Source: Streptomyces coffeae (GTDB lineage: Bacteria > Actinomycetota > Actinomycetes > Streptomycetales > Streptomycetaceae). From it: 64,000 bases of DNA. Numbering within the stretch: position 1 is the first letter of the stretch; the number at the start of each line of letters is the position of its first letter. The stretch covers positions 248,001 to 312,000 of the forward strand of contig NZ_JAERRF010000003.1 in NCBI RefSeq assembly GCF_016741875.1, written 5' to 3'. The notes beneath the pieces were generated by a model. That model had not been told where the DNA came from and made no database searches. It worked only from the letters and a program-made list of their open reading frames with translations. Positions 41,955 to 54,435 of the stretch are shown here, one piece after another. Made by a program: the position numbers and the translations under genes.

Positions 41955-42431
41955 CTCGTCCCTCTCCACGGCGACTCACGCCGATCAGACGATTCCCGGG
42001 CGACTTGCCCGAGTTGTGAGCGACAGCCTGGAGGATCGCGCGGGTGTTGCGCGGAACAACGCCGGGAGTGGCAACACCGGGGCCGCGGGGCCACGGCCGC
42101 ACAACGAACCTCATCACCACCCGCTCGCCAATATCCGCTACGCGGACCGCACTTGCCCCCCGCGCCGGGCGGCGATGCGGCCCACTGGACCACCTGGGGC
42201 TACGAAGGCGCCGAACCGGACGTTCTCAAGGGCCTGTTGGCTGAAATTCCGGCTGGTTGGTCCCGCACGATCCCCGGCAAGCGGCAAACCATGTGATCGC
42301 CTAGATGCAGATAAATGCAGACCGCGCTCCACATGACGGTGAAGCTCGCCTTTCCATCGCCTTTATCCCGATTCCTGGTCTACGCCGTACGGGGGCGACA
42401 CAACAGACCGGCGCTGACGCCAGAAACACCG
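41955..42431. other. intergenic, no gene seen
   Basis: This 477-base gap contains the promoter of the hybrid regulator at its left side and the tRNA-Ala terminator at its right. It has lower GC toward 42300-42360 (ATGCAGATAAATGCAGA). I see no convincing ORF. Confidence 0.4.
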
Positions 42432-42473
42432 AGAGGTCTCCTGACGCGCGTTTCCGCAGGTCAGGAGACCTCT
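42432..42473 (-). terminator. terminator of tRNA-Ala transcript
   Basis: The arms AGAGGTCTCCTGAC (42432-42445) and GTCAGGAGACCTCT (42460-42473) are perfect complements around a 14-base loop, 8 bases after the tRNA 3' end. Confidence 0.85.
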
Positions 42474-42480
42474 ACTGACG

Positions 42481-42553
42481 TGGAGCCTAGGAGAGTCGAA
42501 CTCCTGACATCCGCCATGCAAAGACGGCGCTCTACCAACTGAGCTAAGGCCCC
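42481..42553 (-). tRNA. tRNA-Ala(TGC)
   Basis: The 73-base gene has acceptor GGGGCCT/AGGCTCC, D-arm AGCTCAGTTGGTAGAGC, anticodon loop TTTGCAT (TGC) and T-arm AGGAGTTCGACTCTCCT. CCA is not encoded. Confidence 0.95.
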
Positions 42554-42670
42554 GTCGCCGATCAGGATACCTGGTGTCGGCAGCCTTTCCCGACCGGGTA
42601 TCGCTCGCACGTACCGCTCTCCGTAGGATGCCACGCAAGATTCGCGGCAGCGAAGCGAAGGGGAGACCAG

Positions 42671-43216
42671 ATGGACGCAACACAGCAGGATGCCACGGCG
42701 CGTGCACGGGAGCTGCAGCGCAGCTGGTACGGGGAACCGCTGGGGGCGCTCTTTCGCCGTCTCATCGACGATCTCGGTCTCAACCAGGCCCGTCTCGCCG
42801 CCGTGCTCGGTCTCTCCGCGCCCATGCTGTCGCAGCTCATGAGCGGTCAGCGGGCAAAGATCGGCAACCCGGCGGTGGTCCAGCGCGTACAGGCCCTCCA
42901 GGAGCTGTCCAGCCAGGCCGCGGACGGCAGGGTCAGCGCGGCGGAGGCCGCGGAGCGCATGGAGGAGATCAAGAAGAGCGCGGGTGGCTCGGTCCTCAAC
43001 TCCACCCAGACCGCGGCCAGCACGGGTGCCCCGACCGTGCGGCGCGTGGTCCGCGAGATCCAGTCGCTGCTGCGGTCCGTGGCCGCCGCGGGGGACATCA
43101 TCGATGCCGCGAACTCCCTCGCCTCCACCCATCCCGAGCTGGCAGACTTTCTCCGTGTGTACGGCGCCGGGCGGACCGCCGAGGCGGTCGCGCACTACGA
43201 GGCGCACCAGAGCTGA
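42671..43216 (+). CDS. small helix-turn-helix DNA-binding protein
   Basis: The 181-residue product has an XRE-type HTH (ALFRRLIDDLGLNQARLAAVLGLSAPMLSQLMSGQRAKIGNP, about 24-66) and an all-helical C-terminal part (IQSLLRSVAAAGDIIDAANSLA...). It sits 48 bases upstream of a Ser/Thr kinase gene on the same strand, a pairing that recurs in streptomycetes. It may be a substrate or partner of that kinase; this is inference from position. ATG 42671 follows AAGGGGAG. Confidence 0.8.
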   Translation: MDATQQDATARARELQRSWYGEPLGALFRRLIDDLGLNQARLAAVLGLSAPMLSQLMSGQRAKIGNPAVVQRVQALQELSSQAADGRVSAAEAAERMEEIKKSAGGSVLNSTQTAASTGAPTVRRVVREIQSLLRSVAAAGDIIDAANSLASTHPELADFLRVYGAGRTAEAVAHYEAHQS

Positions 43217-43264
43217 CGGTCTGATGGACTGCTGACGAGTCGATGACGGGGCGGGCACGGCGCG

Positions 43265-44800
43265 ATGGGTGAGATCTTCGCGGGCCGGTACGAGCTGGTG
43301 GACCCGATCGGGCGCGGGGGAGTGGGCGCCGTCTGGCGGGTCTGGGACCACCGCCGCCGGCGGTATGTGGCGGCGAAGGTGCTCCAGCAACGCGACGCCC
43401 ATACGCTGCTGCGCTTCGTCCGGGAGCAGGCGCTGCGGATCGACCATCCCCATGTGCTGGCGCCCGCGAGCTGGGCGGCGGACGACGACAAGGTGCTGTT
43501 CACCATGGATCTGGTGGGCGGCGGCTCGTTCGCCCATCTCATCGGTGACTACGGCCCGCTGCCGCCGCGCTATGTGTGCACCCTGCTGGACCAGTTGCTC
43601 TCCGGGCTGGCCGCGGTACACGCCGAGGGTGTGGTGCACCGGGACATCAAGCCCGCGAACATCCTGCTCGAGGCCACCGGGACGGGACGGCCGCATGTGC
43701 GGCTGTCCGACTTCGGCATCGCGCTGACCAAGGGCGAACCCAGGCTCACGGAGGCCAACTATGTGATGGGCACGCCCGGTTACTTCGCGCCGGAGCAGAT
43801 GATGGGCGACGACCCCGACTTCCCGGCGGACCTCTTCGCCGTCGGACTGGTGACGCTCTATCTGCTCAGCGGGCACAAGCCGGACGCGGAGGCGCTGGTG
43901 ACGCGCTTCAGCGAGCAGGGGGTGCCGAACCCGCCCGCGGAGGTGCCGGAGCCGCTGTGGCAGGTGGTGGCGGGGCTGTTGCAACCGGACCCCGACGACC
44001 GCTTCCGCACGGCCATCGGGGCACGCAAGGCACTGGCGACCGCTGTTGAGTCGCTGCCCGAGGCCGATATCGACGACGAGGCGATCGAGATCTTCGATCA
44101 GCTCGGTCCGCTGCCCACGGGATTCGGACCCGACGGTCCGACCCGACCGAGGCGCCGCCATGCCAAGGCGGATCCGCCCGGCGAGACCGCGGAGGCGGCC
44201 CGGACGGCGCAGACCGCCGACGCGGCGCACGACTCCCGGCCCGCCGCCGAACCGGCGGAACCCGCTGCCCCACAGCCCTCCATGTCGGACACCGGCAGCT
44301 TCACCCTCCCGCCGCCCCGTCCACAGCCCCAGCCCCAGCCGCAGTCCCCGTCGCAGCCGCAGGAGCAGCGGCCCGCGGCACCGGCCCATCCCGCTCAGGG
44401 GCCGCTGCCTCCGCAGCACCCGCCGACACCACATCCCCTGACACCCCATCATCCGGTGCCTCAGCTGTCGGCCTCCCAGCCGCACACCCCCGCGACGCCC
44501 TCGACCGTCGCCCCGCTGCCGCAGGCCCCTCAGCCGCCCGTACAGCCACCGCTGCCCGCGCACCATCCCGAGCCGCCGGGCTCTCCTCATCTCCATACGC
44601 CCACCCCCGTACCGACCGCGACGCCCTCCGCGGCGCCACTCGCTCACCCTTCTACTCGTCCATACACCGCTCAGCAGCCGCGGGTTCCACGCAGGGCCGC
44701 ACGGCGTCCCGGGCCGTCCCGGAAGGCGACGGTCTCGATCCTGATCGCCGCGGCCGTGTGCTTCGCCGTCGGTACCTGGGCGCTGATCGTCGCCGGCTGA
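43265..44800 (+). CDS. Ser/Thr protein kinase with C-terminal membrane anchor
   Basis: The 511-residue product has an N-terminal kinase domain (about 8-260): IGRGGVGAVW glycine loop, lysine in VAAKVL, catalytic loop HRDIKPANILLE, SDFGIAL and the GTPGYFAPEQM activation segment. A 200-residue Pro/Gln-rich disordered region (about 290-480) and one C-terminal membrane helix (VSILIAAAVCFAVGTWALIVAG) follow. It lacks extracellular PASTA or other sensor domains, so the input signal is unclear. It is co-directional with the HTH gene upstream. Confidence 0.9.
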   Translation: MGEIFAGRYELVDPIGRGGVGAVWRVWDHRRRRYVAAKVLQQRDAHTLLRFVREQALRIDHPHVLAPASWAADDDKVLFTMDLVGGGSFAHLIGDYGPLPPRYVCTLLDQLLSGLAAVHAEGVVHRDIKPANILLEATGTGRPHVRLSDFGIALTKGEPRLTEANYVMGTPGYFAPEQMMGDDPDFPADLFAVGLVTLYLLSGHKPDAEALVTRFSEQGVPNPPAEVPEPLWQVVAGLLQPDPDDRFRTAIGARKALATAVESLPEADIDDEAIEIFDQLGPLPTGFGPDGPTRPRRRHAKADPPGETAEAARTAQTADAAHDSRPAAEPAEPAAPQPSMSDTGSFTLPPPRPQPQPQPQSPSQPQEQRPAAPAHPAQGPLPPQHPPTPHPLTPHHPVPQLSASQPHTPATPSTVAPLPQAPQPPVQPPLPAHHPEPPGSPHLHTPTPVPTATPSAAPLAHPSTRPYTAQQPRVPRRAARRPGPSRKATVSILIAAAVCFAVGTWALIVAG

Positions 44801-44857
44801 GCCCGGCCCAGCCCTAGCACGCAGTGCCGACCGCGAGAACGCGCTGCCGCCGCCCCG

Positions 44858-46348
44858 CTACCAGCCCGACGGCGGCCCGTACCGCTGCTGCCCCGTCGAC
44901 GACTCCCCCACCGCCGGAGCACCCGCCTGAGCACCCGGACCGGCATCCGGACCGGCACCCGCGCCCGTACCCGGCGCGACCTCGTCCGCCCCGCCGAGCG
45001 CCCCCTCATCCGGCTCCCCCGCCGCCGTACGGCGGCGCGCGGTCACGGTCCAGGTGCCGAGCCCGGCCAGCAGGACCGTTCCCGCACCGAGCCCCGTCCA
45101 GCCCACCAGCCGGAGTGTGGACCTGTTCCCGTCGTCGGCCGACACGGACATCGCGTCGTCCCCCACGGACAACGTCCCCTGCCGCGCCGCCTTCCTGTCG
45201 GCCTCGGTGAGGCCGAAGCCCTGCTTCAGCGCGTCGCCCTGGTAGTCCGGCCCACCACGCCCGGTGCCCGCGACCCGCACCCGCAAGGTGACCGGCACCG
45301 TGCCCTTCACCTGCGGGGCCACCTCGGTGGGGCTGAGTGTGACCGCGAGGAAGTACCCGCCTGCCACGCTCATCGCACGGACCGAGTAGTCGGTCTTCGC
45401 ATAGCGGTTTCCGTAGGCCACAGGCGCGGTGCTCACCTGCGTCCCCGAAGCCTTGCTCTTCCCCAAGCCGACGGTGCCGCGCTCGGCGAGCCCGAGCGCC
45501 GGGGTGTACGCCCGGAGGGACACGGCGTTGTCGAGGAGTGAGGAGCTCTTGTCCTCGCCGTCCGCGGGCAGTTCGGCGACGGCGGAGAGCTGCTGGCCCC
45601 AGTCGACCGGGACCCGGTAGAAATGCGTCTCGCCCGGCCGGAAGTCATCCCTCCACACACCTGTGGACACCGTCGGCGCGTCACCGAACCCCTGGCCGCC
45701 CTCGTGGTGCCGCGGGGTGCCGCTCGGCGGCTGCGGCGGATCGGTCCGCCAACTCCCCTCCGGCGTACCGCCCGTGGACCCGCCCTTCACCGGGGGCTCC
45801 ACCATCAGCCGCAGTTCCAACGGCCAGCGGGAGGGGTCCTGGGCCCCGGCCTGACGCTCCACCGTGACCAGATAGCGGCCCGCCTTACGGCAGGACGACA
45901 GCAGACCGTTGTCCATCTGCCGGGTGACGTGGTCGGCCAGAGGGTAGGCCACGCCGTTGCTCTCGCCCCGGGACGCCTTGGCGTCGCAGGTGCCGCCCGC
46001 CGGATCCTGGAGGGTGACCCGGACGCCGTCACGGAACGAGGCCCCACCCGTACCGGGCCGGGGAGCGGCGACCGCGGAGACATAGGCGGCCGACTTCGCG
46101 TCGAGTCTGACGGCGTAGTACCGCTTCTCACCCGGTCCGATGCTGTCGGTGTAGGTGCGTCCCGCGTCGAGCGCCGGGGCACCGGCGGCGTCCCCGGCGC
46201 CGCGTATCCGGGTGCCCTGGGTGTCGTACCCCCGGGGTCCCGCGCCGGCGTCGGCGGGCGCCGCCAGGGCCTGCCCCTGCGTCGTCACCACCGCACACAG
46301 CGCCGCCACCGCGGCGAGGCCCGACCTGACCCTGCTGCGGTCCCTCAT
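44858..46348 (-). CDS. secreted, C-terminally membrane-anchored protein, unknown function
   Basis: The 496-residue product has a signal peptide (LAAVAALCAVVTTQGQALAAPA, cleavage near 31), two beta-rich repeats that each contain a GPGEKRYYAVRL- or RPGETHFYRVPV-like strand, and a C-terminal membrane helix (LRLVGWTGLGAGTVLLAGLGTWTV, about 415-438) with a short cytoplasmic tail. The repeats resemble pre-peptidase C-terminal (PPC-like) domains, but no protease motif is present. It is widespread in Streptomyces. Short TTTGC/GCAA half-sites at 46396-46422 upstream may be regulatory. Confidence 0.7.
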   Translation of the reverse strand: MRDRSRVRSGLAAVAALCAVVTTQGQALAAPADAGAGPRGYDTQGTRIRGAGDAAGAPALDAGRTYTDSIGPGEKRYYAVRLDAKSAAYVSAVAAPRPGTGGASFRDGVRVTLQDPAGGTCDAKASRGESNGVAYPLADHVTRQMDNGLLSSCRKAGRYLVTVERQAGAQDPSRWPLELRLMVEPPVKGGSTGGTPEGSWRTDPPQPPSGTPRHHEGGQGFGDAPTVSTGVWRDDFRPGETHFYRVPVDWGQQLSAVAELPADGEDKSSSLLDNAVSLRAYTPALGLAERGTVGLGKSKASGTQVSTAPVAYGNRYAKTDYSVRAMSVAGGYFLAVTLSPTEVAPQVKGTVPVTLRVRVAGTGRGGPDYQGDALKQGFGLTEADRKAARQGTLSVGDDAMSVSADDGNRSTLRLVGWTGLGAGTVLLAGLGTWTVTARRRTAAGEPDEGALGGADEVAPGTGAGAGPDAGPGAQAGAPAVGESSTGQQRYGPPSGW

Positions 46349-46553
46349 CGCGCGTCACTCCTCGTCGTACCGGCCGTGGCCGCGAACCCGCCCAGTTTGC
46401 GTGTGCAAGCAATTCGTTTGCGAGAGTGAACGCAATGGCCCCCGTCAGCAGATCCCCGAGCCCCCGCGCATCATCCCCGCCACGGTCGCCAGTAAAGCGG
46501 ACGGGGCCCCGACCGCTCCAGCGGTCGAGGCCCCGTACCGGGACTCGTGGGGG

Positions 46554-46688
46554 TCACACGCCCGAACCTGCGGGCACGGAGTCGGTCGCCTCCGTCCACA
46601 GATCCTGCTCGGCGCGATCCGCCTGGATCTGGCGGTACACGAGGAGCCCGCCGATGGCGGCCAGTGCGACCAGGAGGAGCTTCTTCAC
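46554..46688 (-). CDS. DLW-39 family peptide
   Basis: The 44-residue product VKKLLLVALAAIGGLLVYRQ... contains one membrane helix and the DLW tripeptide (RAEQDLWTEATD) that names the family. GTG 46688 follows GAGGTAGC. In actinobacteria this tiny gene lies between the gyrA-DUF3566 unit and downstream genes next to tRNA-Ile, as here. The function is unknown. Confidence 0.85.
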   Translation of the reverse strand: MKKLLLVALAAIGGLLVYRQIQADRAEQDLWTEATDSVPAGSGV

Positions 46689-46828
46689 CGCGCTACCTCG
46701 TCTCTTTCTTGACGTAGGGGACCTCTGGCGCCCGATGATACACACCGATCGATACCGTTCGGTGACCTATGCCGGCCATCGGCCCGACAACAACCGGACA
46801 TCAACTCCCCGGACGCCGTTACGAGATC

Positions 46829-46858
46829 GGCCCGGCGGAGAGATTCTCCATCCGGGCC
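46829..46858 (-). terminator. terminator of tRNA-Ile transcript
   Basis: Nested arms GGCCCGG (46829-46835) with CCGGGCC (46852-46858), and inner GGAGA with TCTCC, form a hairpin ending 12 bases from the tRNA 3' end. Confidence 0.75.
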
Positions 46859-46869
46859 GTTCGCGTCGG

Positions 46870-46943
46870 TGGGGCTAACAGGACTTGAACCTGTGGCCTC
46901 TTCCTTATCAGGGAAGCGCTCTAACCGTCTGAGCTATAGCCCC
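46870..46943 (-). tRNA. tRNA-Ile(GAT)
   Basis: The 74-base gene has acceptor GGGGCTA/TAGCCCC, D-arm AGCTCAGACGGTTAGAGC, anticodon loop CTGATAA (GAT) and T-arm ACAGGTTCAAGTCCTGT. CCA is not encoded. Confidence 0.95.
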
Positions 46944-47005
46944 GCGCTGCACCGAAAGATTAGCGCACCACCAGCCCTGTCCCAAAATCGGTAACGGGCG
47001 GGCCG

Positions 47006-47734
47006 CTACTCGTCCTCGGCGAGCGTCAGCTCCACTCCACCCACGAAGCCCGCGGACAGGTTGTAGATGAACGCGCCCAGGGTGGCCAGCGCGGTCGCCA
47101 GCACCACATTGATCACGGCGATGATCGAGGTGAACCCCAGGACACGCGGCAGCGACAGGAAGGTCTCCAGGTCGAACCCGGTGCCCTTCTGGGACTCCGT
47201 GGCCTCGCTGATCGTGCCGCCCACGGCACTGAAGACGCCCATGGCGTCCATGACCATCCACAGCACCGCCGTGGCGATCACCGTGCAGATGCCCAGCGCG
47301 ATCGCGAGCAGGAAGCTGACCTTCATGACCGACCACGGGTCCACTCTGGCGACCCGCAGCCGCGCCTTGCGGGTGCGCGGCACCGGACGGGCTCCCGCGC
47401 CGGTGCGGGGGCGCCGGACGCCCGCGGTGGCCCGGCCCCCGGCAGCCTTGCCGCCACCGGACGGCGGGGCGTACGCCTGCGGCGGGTGGTACGGCTGTGC
47501 GGGCGCCCCGCCGGAGGGCCGTTCACCGGGCAGCGGGCTCGCCGAGCGCTGCTCATCCGGCTCCGGCGGCCGCTGGGGCCGCAGCTTGCGGGTGTCGGTC
47601 ACTGTGCCCCGCTGAGGGTCGGCGCCACGGGCGCCGTCCGGAGCGGACGCCCCGCCCGCTGAGGACGGGACTCCCGGTCCGGGCAGCCTTCCGGCGTTCG
47701 CACCGCCTCCCGCGGCACCCGTGGCTCCACTCAC
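47006..47734 (-). CDS. DUF3566-family membrane protein downstream of gyrA
   Basis: The 242-residue product has a disordered N-terminal half (Gly/Pro/Ala-rich, 1-120) and a DUF3566 domain (about 122-240; RKARLRVARVDPWSVMKVSFLLAIALGICTVIATAVLWMVMD) with two membrane helices. Mycobacterial relatives (CwsA neighbourhood) affect division and envelope growth. GTG 47734 starts 3 bases after the gyrA stop, so it is cotranscribed with gyrB-gyrA. Confidence 0.85.
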   Translation of the reverse strand: MSGATGAAGGGANAGRLPGPGVPSSAGGASAPDGARGADPQRGTVTDTRKLRPQRPPEPDEQRSASPLPGERPSGGAPAQPYHPPQAYAPPSGGGKAAGGRATAGVRRPRTGAGARPVPRTRKARLRVARVDPWSVMKVSFLLAIALGICTVIATAVLWMVMDAMGVFSAVGGTISEATESQKGTGFDLETFLSLPRVLGFTSIIAVINVVLATALATLGAFIYNLSAGFVGGVELTLAEDE

Positions 47735-47737
47735 GAC

Positions 47738-50350
47738 TTACTCCTCGGTTTCGTCCGCCGGGGGCGCGGAGCCCTCGGCCGCCTCGGGCGCGGCCCCCTC
47801 GGCTGCCTCGATCCCGGCCTCGGAGCATTCCTCCTCGACCTCTTCAGCCTCACGACCGGCCTCGGCGTTACGAGCGATGCCCACGACGGCATCGCGCTTG
47901 CCCAGGTTGATCAGTTGGACGCCCATGGTGTCACGGCCCGTCTCCCTGACCTCGCTGACCCGCGTACGGATCACACCGCCGCTGAGCGTGATGGCCAGAA
48001 TCTCGTCGGACTCCTCGACCACCAGCGCACCGACCAGGGAACCACGGTCCTCCACGATCTTCGCGGCCTTGATTCCGAGGCCGCCGCGACCCTGGACGCG
48101 GTATTCATCCACGTTCGACCGCTTCGCGTACCCACCGTCGGTGGCGGTGAAGACGAACGTACCTGGCCGCACGACATTCATCGAGAGGAGTTCATCGCCC
48201 TCGCGGAAGCTCATGCCCTTCACACCGGAGGTCGCCCGGCCCATCGGCCGCAGCGATTCGTCCGTGGCCGTGAACCGGATGGACTGGGCCTTCTTGCTGA
48301 TCAGCAGCAGGTCATCCGCGGAGGAGACCAGTTCGGCACCGATCAGTTCGTCCTCGCGACCGTCCTCCATCTCCCGGAGGTTGATGGCGATCACACCGCC
48401 GGAGCGAGGCGAATCGTAATCCTTCAGCGGCGTTTTCTTCACCAAACCCGACTTCGTGGCGAGCACCAGATACGGCACCGCCTCGTAGTCACGGATCGCC
48501 AGGATCCGCGCGATCTGCTCGTCCGGCTGGAACGCCAGCAGGTTGGCGACGTGCTGGCCGCGGGCCTCCCGGCCCGCGTCCGGCAGCTCGTACGCCTTCG
48601 CCCGGTAGACCCGGCCCTTGTTGGTGAAGAACAGCAGCCAGTGGTGGGTGGTCGAGACGAAGAAGTGGTCGACGATGTCGTCCTGCTTCAGCTTCGTACC
48701 GCGCACCCCCTTGCCGCCGCGCTTCTGGGAGCGGTAGTCCTCGGTCTTGGTGCGCTTCACATAGCCGCCACGGGTGATGGTGACGACGATGTCCTCCTCG
48801 GCGATCAGGTCCTCGATGGACATGTCGCCGTCGAAGGGGACCAGCTTGGAGCGCCGGTCGTCGCCGAACTTCTCGACGATCGCGGTGAGCTCCTCGCTGA
48901 TGATCTGCCGCTGCCGCTCGGGCGAGGCCAGGATCGCGTTGTACTCGTTGATCTTCGCCTGGAGCTCATCGTGCTCCTGGACGATCTTCTGGCGCTCCAG
49001 AGCGGCCAGCCGCCGCAGCTGCATCTCCAGGATCGCGTTCGCCTGGATCTCGTCGATCTCCAGCAGGCCCATCAGGCCCTCGCGCGCGATCTCGACCGTG
49101 TCGCTGCGCCGGATCAGCGCGATGACCTCGTCGATGGCGTCCAGCGCCTTGAGCAGACCGCGCAGGATGTGTGCGCGCTCCTCGGCCTTGCGCAGCCGGA
49201 AGCGGGTCCGGCGGACAATGACCTCGATCTGGTGGGTGACCCAGTTGCGGATGAACGCGTCCAGCGAGAGGGTGCGCGGCACCCCGTCGACCAGCGCCAG
49301 CATGTTGGCGCCGAAGTTGGTCTGCAGATCGGTGTGCTTGTAGAGGTTGTTCAGGACGACCTTGGCGACCGCCTCCCGCTTGAGCACGATGACCAGGCGC
49401 TGGCCGGTGCGCGAGGAGGTCTCGTCACGGACGTCCGCGATGCCGCCGATCCTGCCGTCCTTCACCAGGTCGGCGATCTTCTGGGCCAGGTTGTCCGGGT
49501 TGACCTGGTAGGGCAGCTCGGTGACGACCAGGCACTGACGGCCCTGGATCTCCTCGACCTCGACGACCGCGCGCATGGTGATCGAGCCACGGCCGGTGCG
49601 GTACGCCTCCTCGATGCCCTTGCGGCCGACGACCAGCGCCCCGGTGGGGAAGTCCGGGCCCTTGATCCGGTCGATCAGAGCCTCGAGCAGCTCCTCCGAG
49701 GTGGCCTCCGGGTTCGCCAGGAACCACTGGGCACCCTCGGCCACCTCGCGCAGATTGTGCGGCGGAATGTTGGTGGCCATACCGACCGCGATCCCCGCCG
49801 AGCCGTTGACCAGCAGGTTGGGGATACGGGACGGCAGAACCGTGGGCTCCTGGTTACGGCCGTCGTAATTGTCCTGGAAGTCGACGGTGTCCTCGTCGAT
49901 GTCCCGGAGCATCTCCATGGCCAGCGGGGCCATCTTGCACTCGGTGTACCGCATGGCCGCCGCGGGGTCGTTGCCCGGGGAGCCGAAGTTGCCGTTGGAG
50001 TCCACCAGCGGCATGCGCATCGACCACGGCTGGGCCAGTCGCACCAGGGCGTCGTAGATGGACGAGTCGCCGTGCGGGTGGTACGTACCCATGACGTCGC
50101 CGACGACGCGGGCGCACTTGTAGAAGCCCTTCTCGGGGCGGTACCCGCCGTCGTACATCGCGTAGAGCACGCGCCGGTGCACCGGCTTGAGGCCGTCCCG
50201 GACGTCGGGCAGCGCACGGCTCACGATCACGCTCATCGCGTAGTCGAGGTAGGAGCGCTGCATCTCCGTCTCGAGACCCACCGGCTCCACGCGGAGTCCG
50301 GCGCCCTCGGCGGGGTCTTCAGGCGTGTTCGGAGTGTTCTCGTCGGCCAT
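47738..50350 (-). CDS. gyrA: DNA gyrase subunit A
   Basis: The 870-residue product has the breakage-reunion domain with catalytic Tyr135 in [10 protein letters not shown], the quinolone-determining region [17 protein letters not shown] (S96 and D100 as in susceptible wild types), and a C-terminal beta-pinwheel whose GyrA box is [10 protein letters not shown] (near residue 540). It cuts and passes DNA to introduce negative supercoils with GyrB. The acidic tail is longer than in E. coli. It follows gyrB by 41 bases. Confidence 0.98.
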   Translation of the reverse strand: MADENTPNTPEDPAEGAGLRVEPVGLETEMQRSYLDYAMSVIVSRALPDVRDGLKPVHRRVLYAMYDGGYRPEKGFYKCARVVGDVMGTYHPHGDSSIYDALVRLAQPWSMRMPLVDSNGNFGSPGNDPAAAMRYTECKMAPLAMEMLRDIDEDTVDFQDNYDGRNQEPTVLPSRIPNLLVNGSAGIAVGMATNIPPHNLREVAEGAQWFLANPEATSEELLEALIDRIKGPDFPTGALVVGRKGIEEAYRTGRGSITMRAVVEVEEIQGRQCLVVTELPYQVNPDNLAQKIADLVKDGRIGGIADVRDETSSRTGQRLVIVLKREAVAKVVLNNLYKHTDLQTNFGANMLALVDGVPRTLSLDAFIRNWVTHQIEVIVRRTRFRLRKAEERAHILRGLLKALDAIDEVIALIRRSDTVEIAREGLMGLLEIDEIQANAILEMQLRRLAALERQKIVQEHDELQAKINEYNAILASPERQRQIISEELTAIVEKFGDDRRSKLVPFDGDMSIEDLIAEEDIVVTITRGGYVKRTKTEDYRSQKRGGKGVRGTKLKQDDIVDHFFVSTTHHWLLFFTNKGRVYRAKAYELPDAGREARGQHVANLLAFQPDEQIARILAIRDYEAVPYLVLATKSGLVKKTPLKDYDSPRSGGVIAINLREMEDGREDELIGAELVSSADDLLLISKKAQSIRFTATDESLRPMGRATSGVKGMSFREGDELLSMNVVRPGTFVFTATDGGYAKRSNVDEYRVQGRGGLGIKAAKIVEDRGSLVGALVVEESDEILAITLSGGVIRTRVSEVRETGRDTMGVQLINLGKRDAVVGIARNAEAGREAEEVEEECSEAGIEAAEGAAPEAAEGSAPPADETEE

Positions 50351-50391
50351 TGCTGGTCAAGTCCTTCTGTCGTCTGCGGCTGGGGGCCGAC

Positions 50392-52715
<2,324 letters not shown>

Positions 52716-53246
52716 TCAGCCGTAGGTGTCGCCCGGTCCGGTGGACCCCGGAGAGCGCAGCGGGCCGTAGCGGCGGGGCGGACCACCGGGGCCCAGCACC
52801 TTGATCAACTTCACGGTGCCCTGGCCGAGATCGGCGTTGAGCCGGGCCACGAGCTGCGGGGCGAGCAGCCGCAGCTGGGTCGCCCACGCCGTGGAGTCGC
52901 ACCGCACCGTCAGCACCCGGGCATCCTCGTCGTACCGCTGCGGCTCGCAGTGCTGGGCCACCTCCGGGCCGACCATCTGCGGCCAGCGGCCCATCACCCC
53001 GCCGACGGCGGCCGGGGCCTCCCAGCCGCGCTCGGTGATCAGCCGGTTGATGGCGGCGCCGAGCGGTAGCGGATCGCGGCCGTCGGCGCGCGCGCCGGAG
53101 CGCAAGCCCCCGCGGCGCGCCTGCTTCTTCTGCTGGGCCGCGGCACCGCGCGCCCGCGCCTGCTCCTTGGCGGCGCGCAGCGCGACCCGGGCCAGATCGA
53201 CCCCCGAGGGCTCGGGCGGTGTCGGCGGCTGCGGGGCGTCGGTCAT
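52716..53246 (-). CDS. dciA: DciA-like (DUF721) protein, putative helicase loader
   Basis: The 176-residue product has a Pro/Arg/Lys-rich start and the DUF721 domain (about 58-150; [47 protein letters not shown] ... [26 protein letters not shown]). DciA is the ancestral loader of the DnaB replicative helicase in bacteria lacking DnaC or DnaI. Its start overlaps the recF stop (ATGA), tying it to the origin operon. Confidence 0.9.
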   Translation of the reverse strand: MTDAPQPPTPPEPSGVDLARVALRAAKEQARARGAAAQQKKQARRGGLRSGARADGRDPLPLGAAINRLITERGWEAPAAVGGVMGRWPQMVGPEVAQHCEPQRYDEDARVLTVRCDSTAWATQLRLLAPQLVARLNADLGQGTVKLIKVLGPGGPPRRYGPLRSPGSTGPGDTYG

Positions 53247-54385
53247 ACGCGCCGTACCTCGCCCCCGGACACCGCGTAGCGCGCGCCCGTCAACAGCTGT
53301 GGAACGTCGTCCTCCACCGCCGCCGTGACCAGCACCTGCTCACCGGGGGCGACCAGCTCGGCCAGCCGCTCCCGGCGCCGCTCGTCCAGCTCGGCGAAGA
53401 CGTCGTCGAGCACCAGGACCGGCTCACCGGCCTCGGTGCGCAGCAGATCGTAGGAGGCCAGGCGCAGCGCAAGGGCGTACGACCAGGACTCGCCATGGCT
53501 GGCGTAGCCCTTCGCGGGGAGCCTGCCCAGCTTCAGGAGAAGGTCGTCACGGTGCGGGCCGACCAGGGTGACACCACGCTCGATCTCCTGCTTGCGCGCC
53601 TCGGTGAGCGCGGTGATCAGCCGCTGGTAGAGCTCCTCGCGGCCGACGGGCGCGGCCAGGTCCTCGCCCGCCGAGCAGCGGTACTCCAGCAGGACCGGTC
53701 CGCCGCCCGGGGCGAGCTGCTCATACGCCTTCTCGGCCAGCGGTTGGAGGACGGAGATCAGCTCCAGGCGCTGGGCGAGCAGCTCGGCACCGGCCCGTGC
53801 CAGATGCTGGTCCCAGACATCGAGGGTGGACAGCGCCGCGTCCCCGCCACCGCCGCGCGAGCCGTGCCGCCGGGCCAGCGCGGCGGTCTTCAGCAGGGTG
53901 TTGCGCTGCTTGAGCACCCGGTCGTAGTCGGAGCGGACCCCGGCCATCCGCGGGGCGCGGGCGGTGATCAGCTCGTCCAGGAAGCGGCGGCGCTCACCCG
54001 GGTCACCCTTGACCAGGGCCAGATCCTCGGGCGCGAACAGGACCGTGCGCAGGATGCCCAGCACATCACGCGGTCTGACCTGCGAGGAGCGGTTGATCCT
54101 GGCGCGGTTGGCCTTGCCGGGGTTGAGCTCGAGCTCCACCAGCTGCTGCCGGTCGCCCTGGACCACCGCGGCCCGGACGACGGCCCGCTCGGCGCCCATC
54201 CGCACCAGCGGGGCGTCGGAGGAGACCCGGTGGCTGCCGAGGGTGGCGAGATAGCCGACCGCCTCGACGAGATTGGTCTTCCCCTCGCCGTTGGGCCCGA
54301 CGAAGGCGGTGACACCCGGGCCGAGGCCGACCTCGGCCCGGGTGTACGAGCGGAAGTCGGCGAGCGACAGATGCGTGACATGCAT
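53243..54385 (-). CDS. recF: DNA replication and repair protein RecF
   Basis: The 380-residue product is an SMC-like ATPase: Walker [21 protein letters not shown] (about 30-50), signature loop [16 protein letters not shown] and Walker [17 protein letters not shown] (about 330-345). RecF helps load RecA at single-strand gaps. ATG 54385 gives the typical N-terminus [14 protein letters not shown]. Confidence 0.97.
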   Translation of the reverse strand: MHVTHLSLADFRSYTRAEVGLGPGVTAFVGPNGEGKTNLVEAVGYLATLGSHRVSSDAPLVRMGAERAVVRAAVVQGDRQQLVELELNPGKANRARINRSSQVRPRDVLGILRTVLFAPEDLALVKGDPGERRRFLDELITARAPRMAGVRSDYDRVLKQRNTLLKTAALARRHGSRGGGGDAALSTLDVWDQHLARAGAELLAQRLELISVLQPLAEKAYEQLAPGGGPVLLEYRCSAGEDLAAPVGREELYQRLITALTEARKQEIERGVTLVGPHRDDLLLKLGRLPAKGYASHGESWSYALALRLASYDLLRTEAGEPVLVLDDVFAELDERRRERLAELVAPGEQVLVTAAVEDDVPQLLTGARYAVSGGEVRRV

Positions 54386-54435
54386 GGTGGGCTGCGCCGA
54401 CCTCCCCCGGCAGTGCTGTGCCCCCGTGGGGCGGA

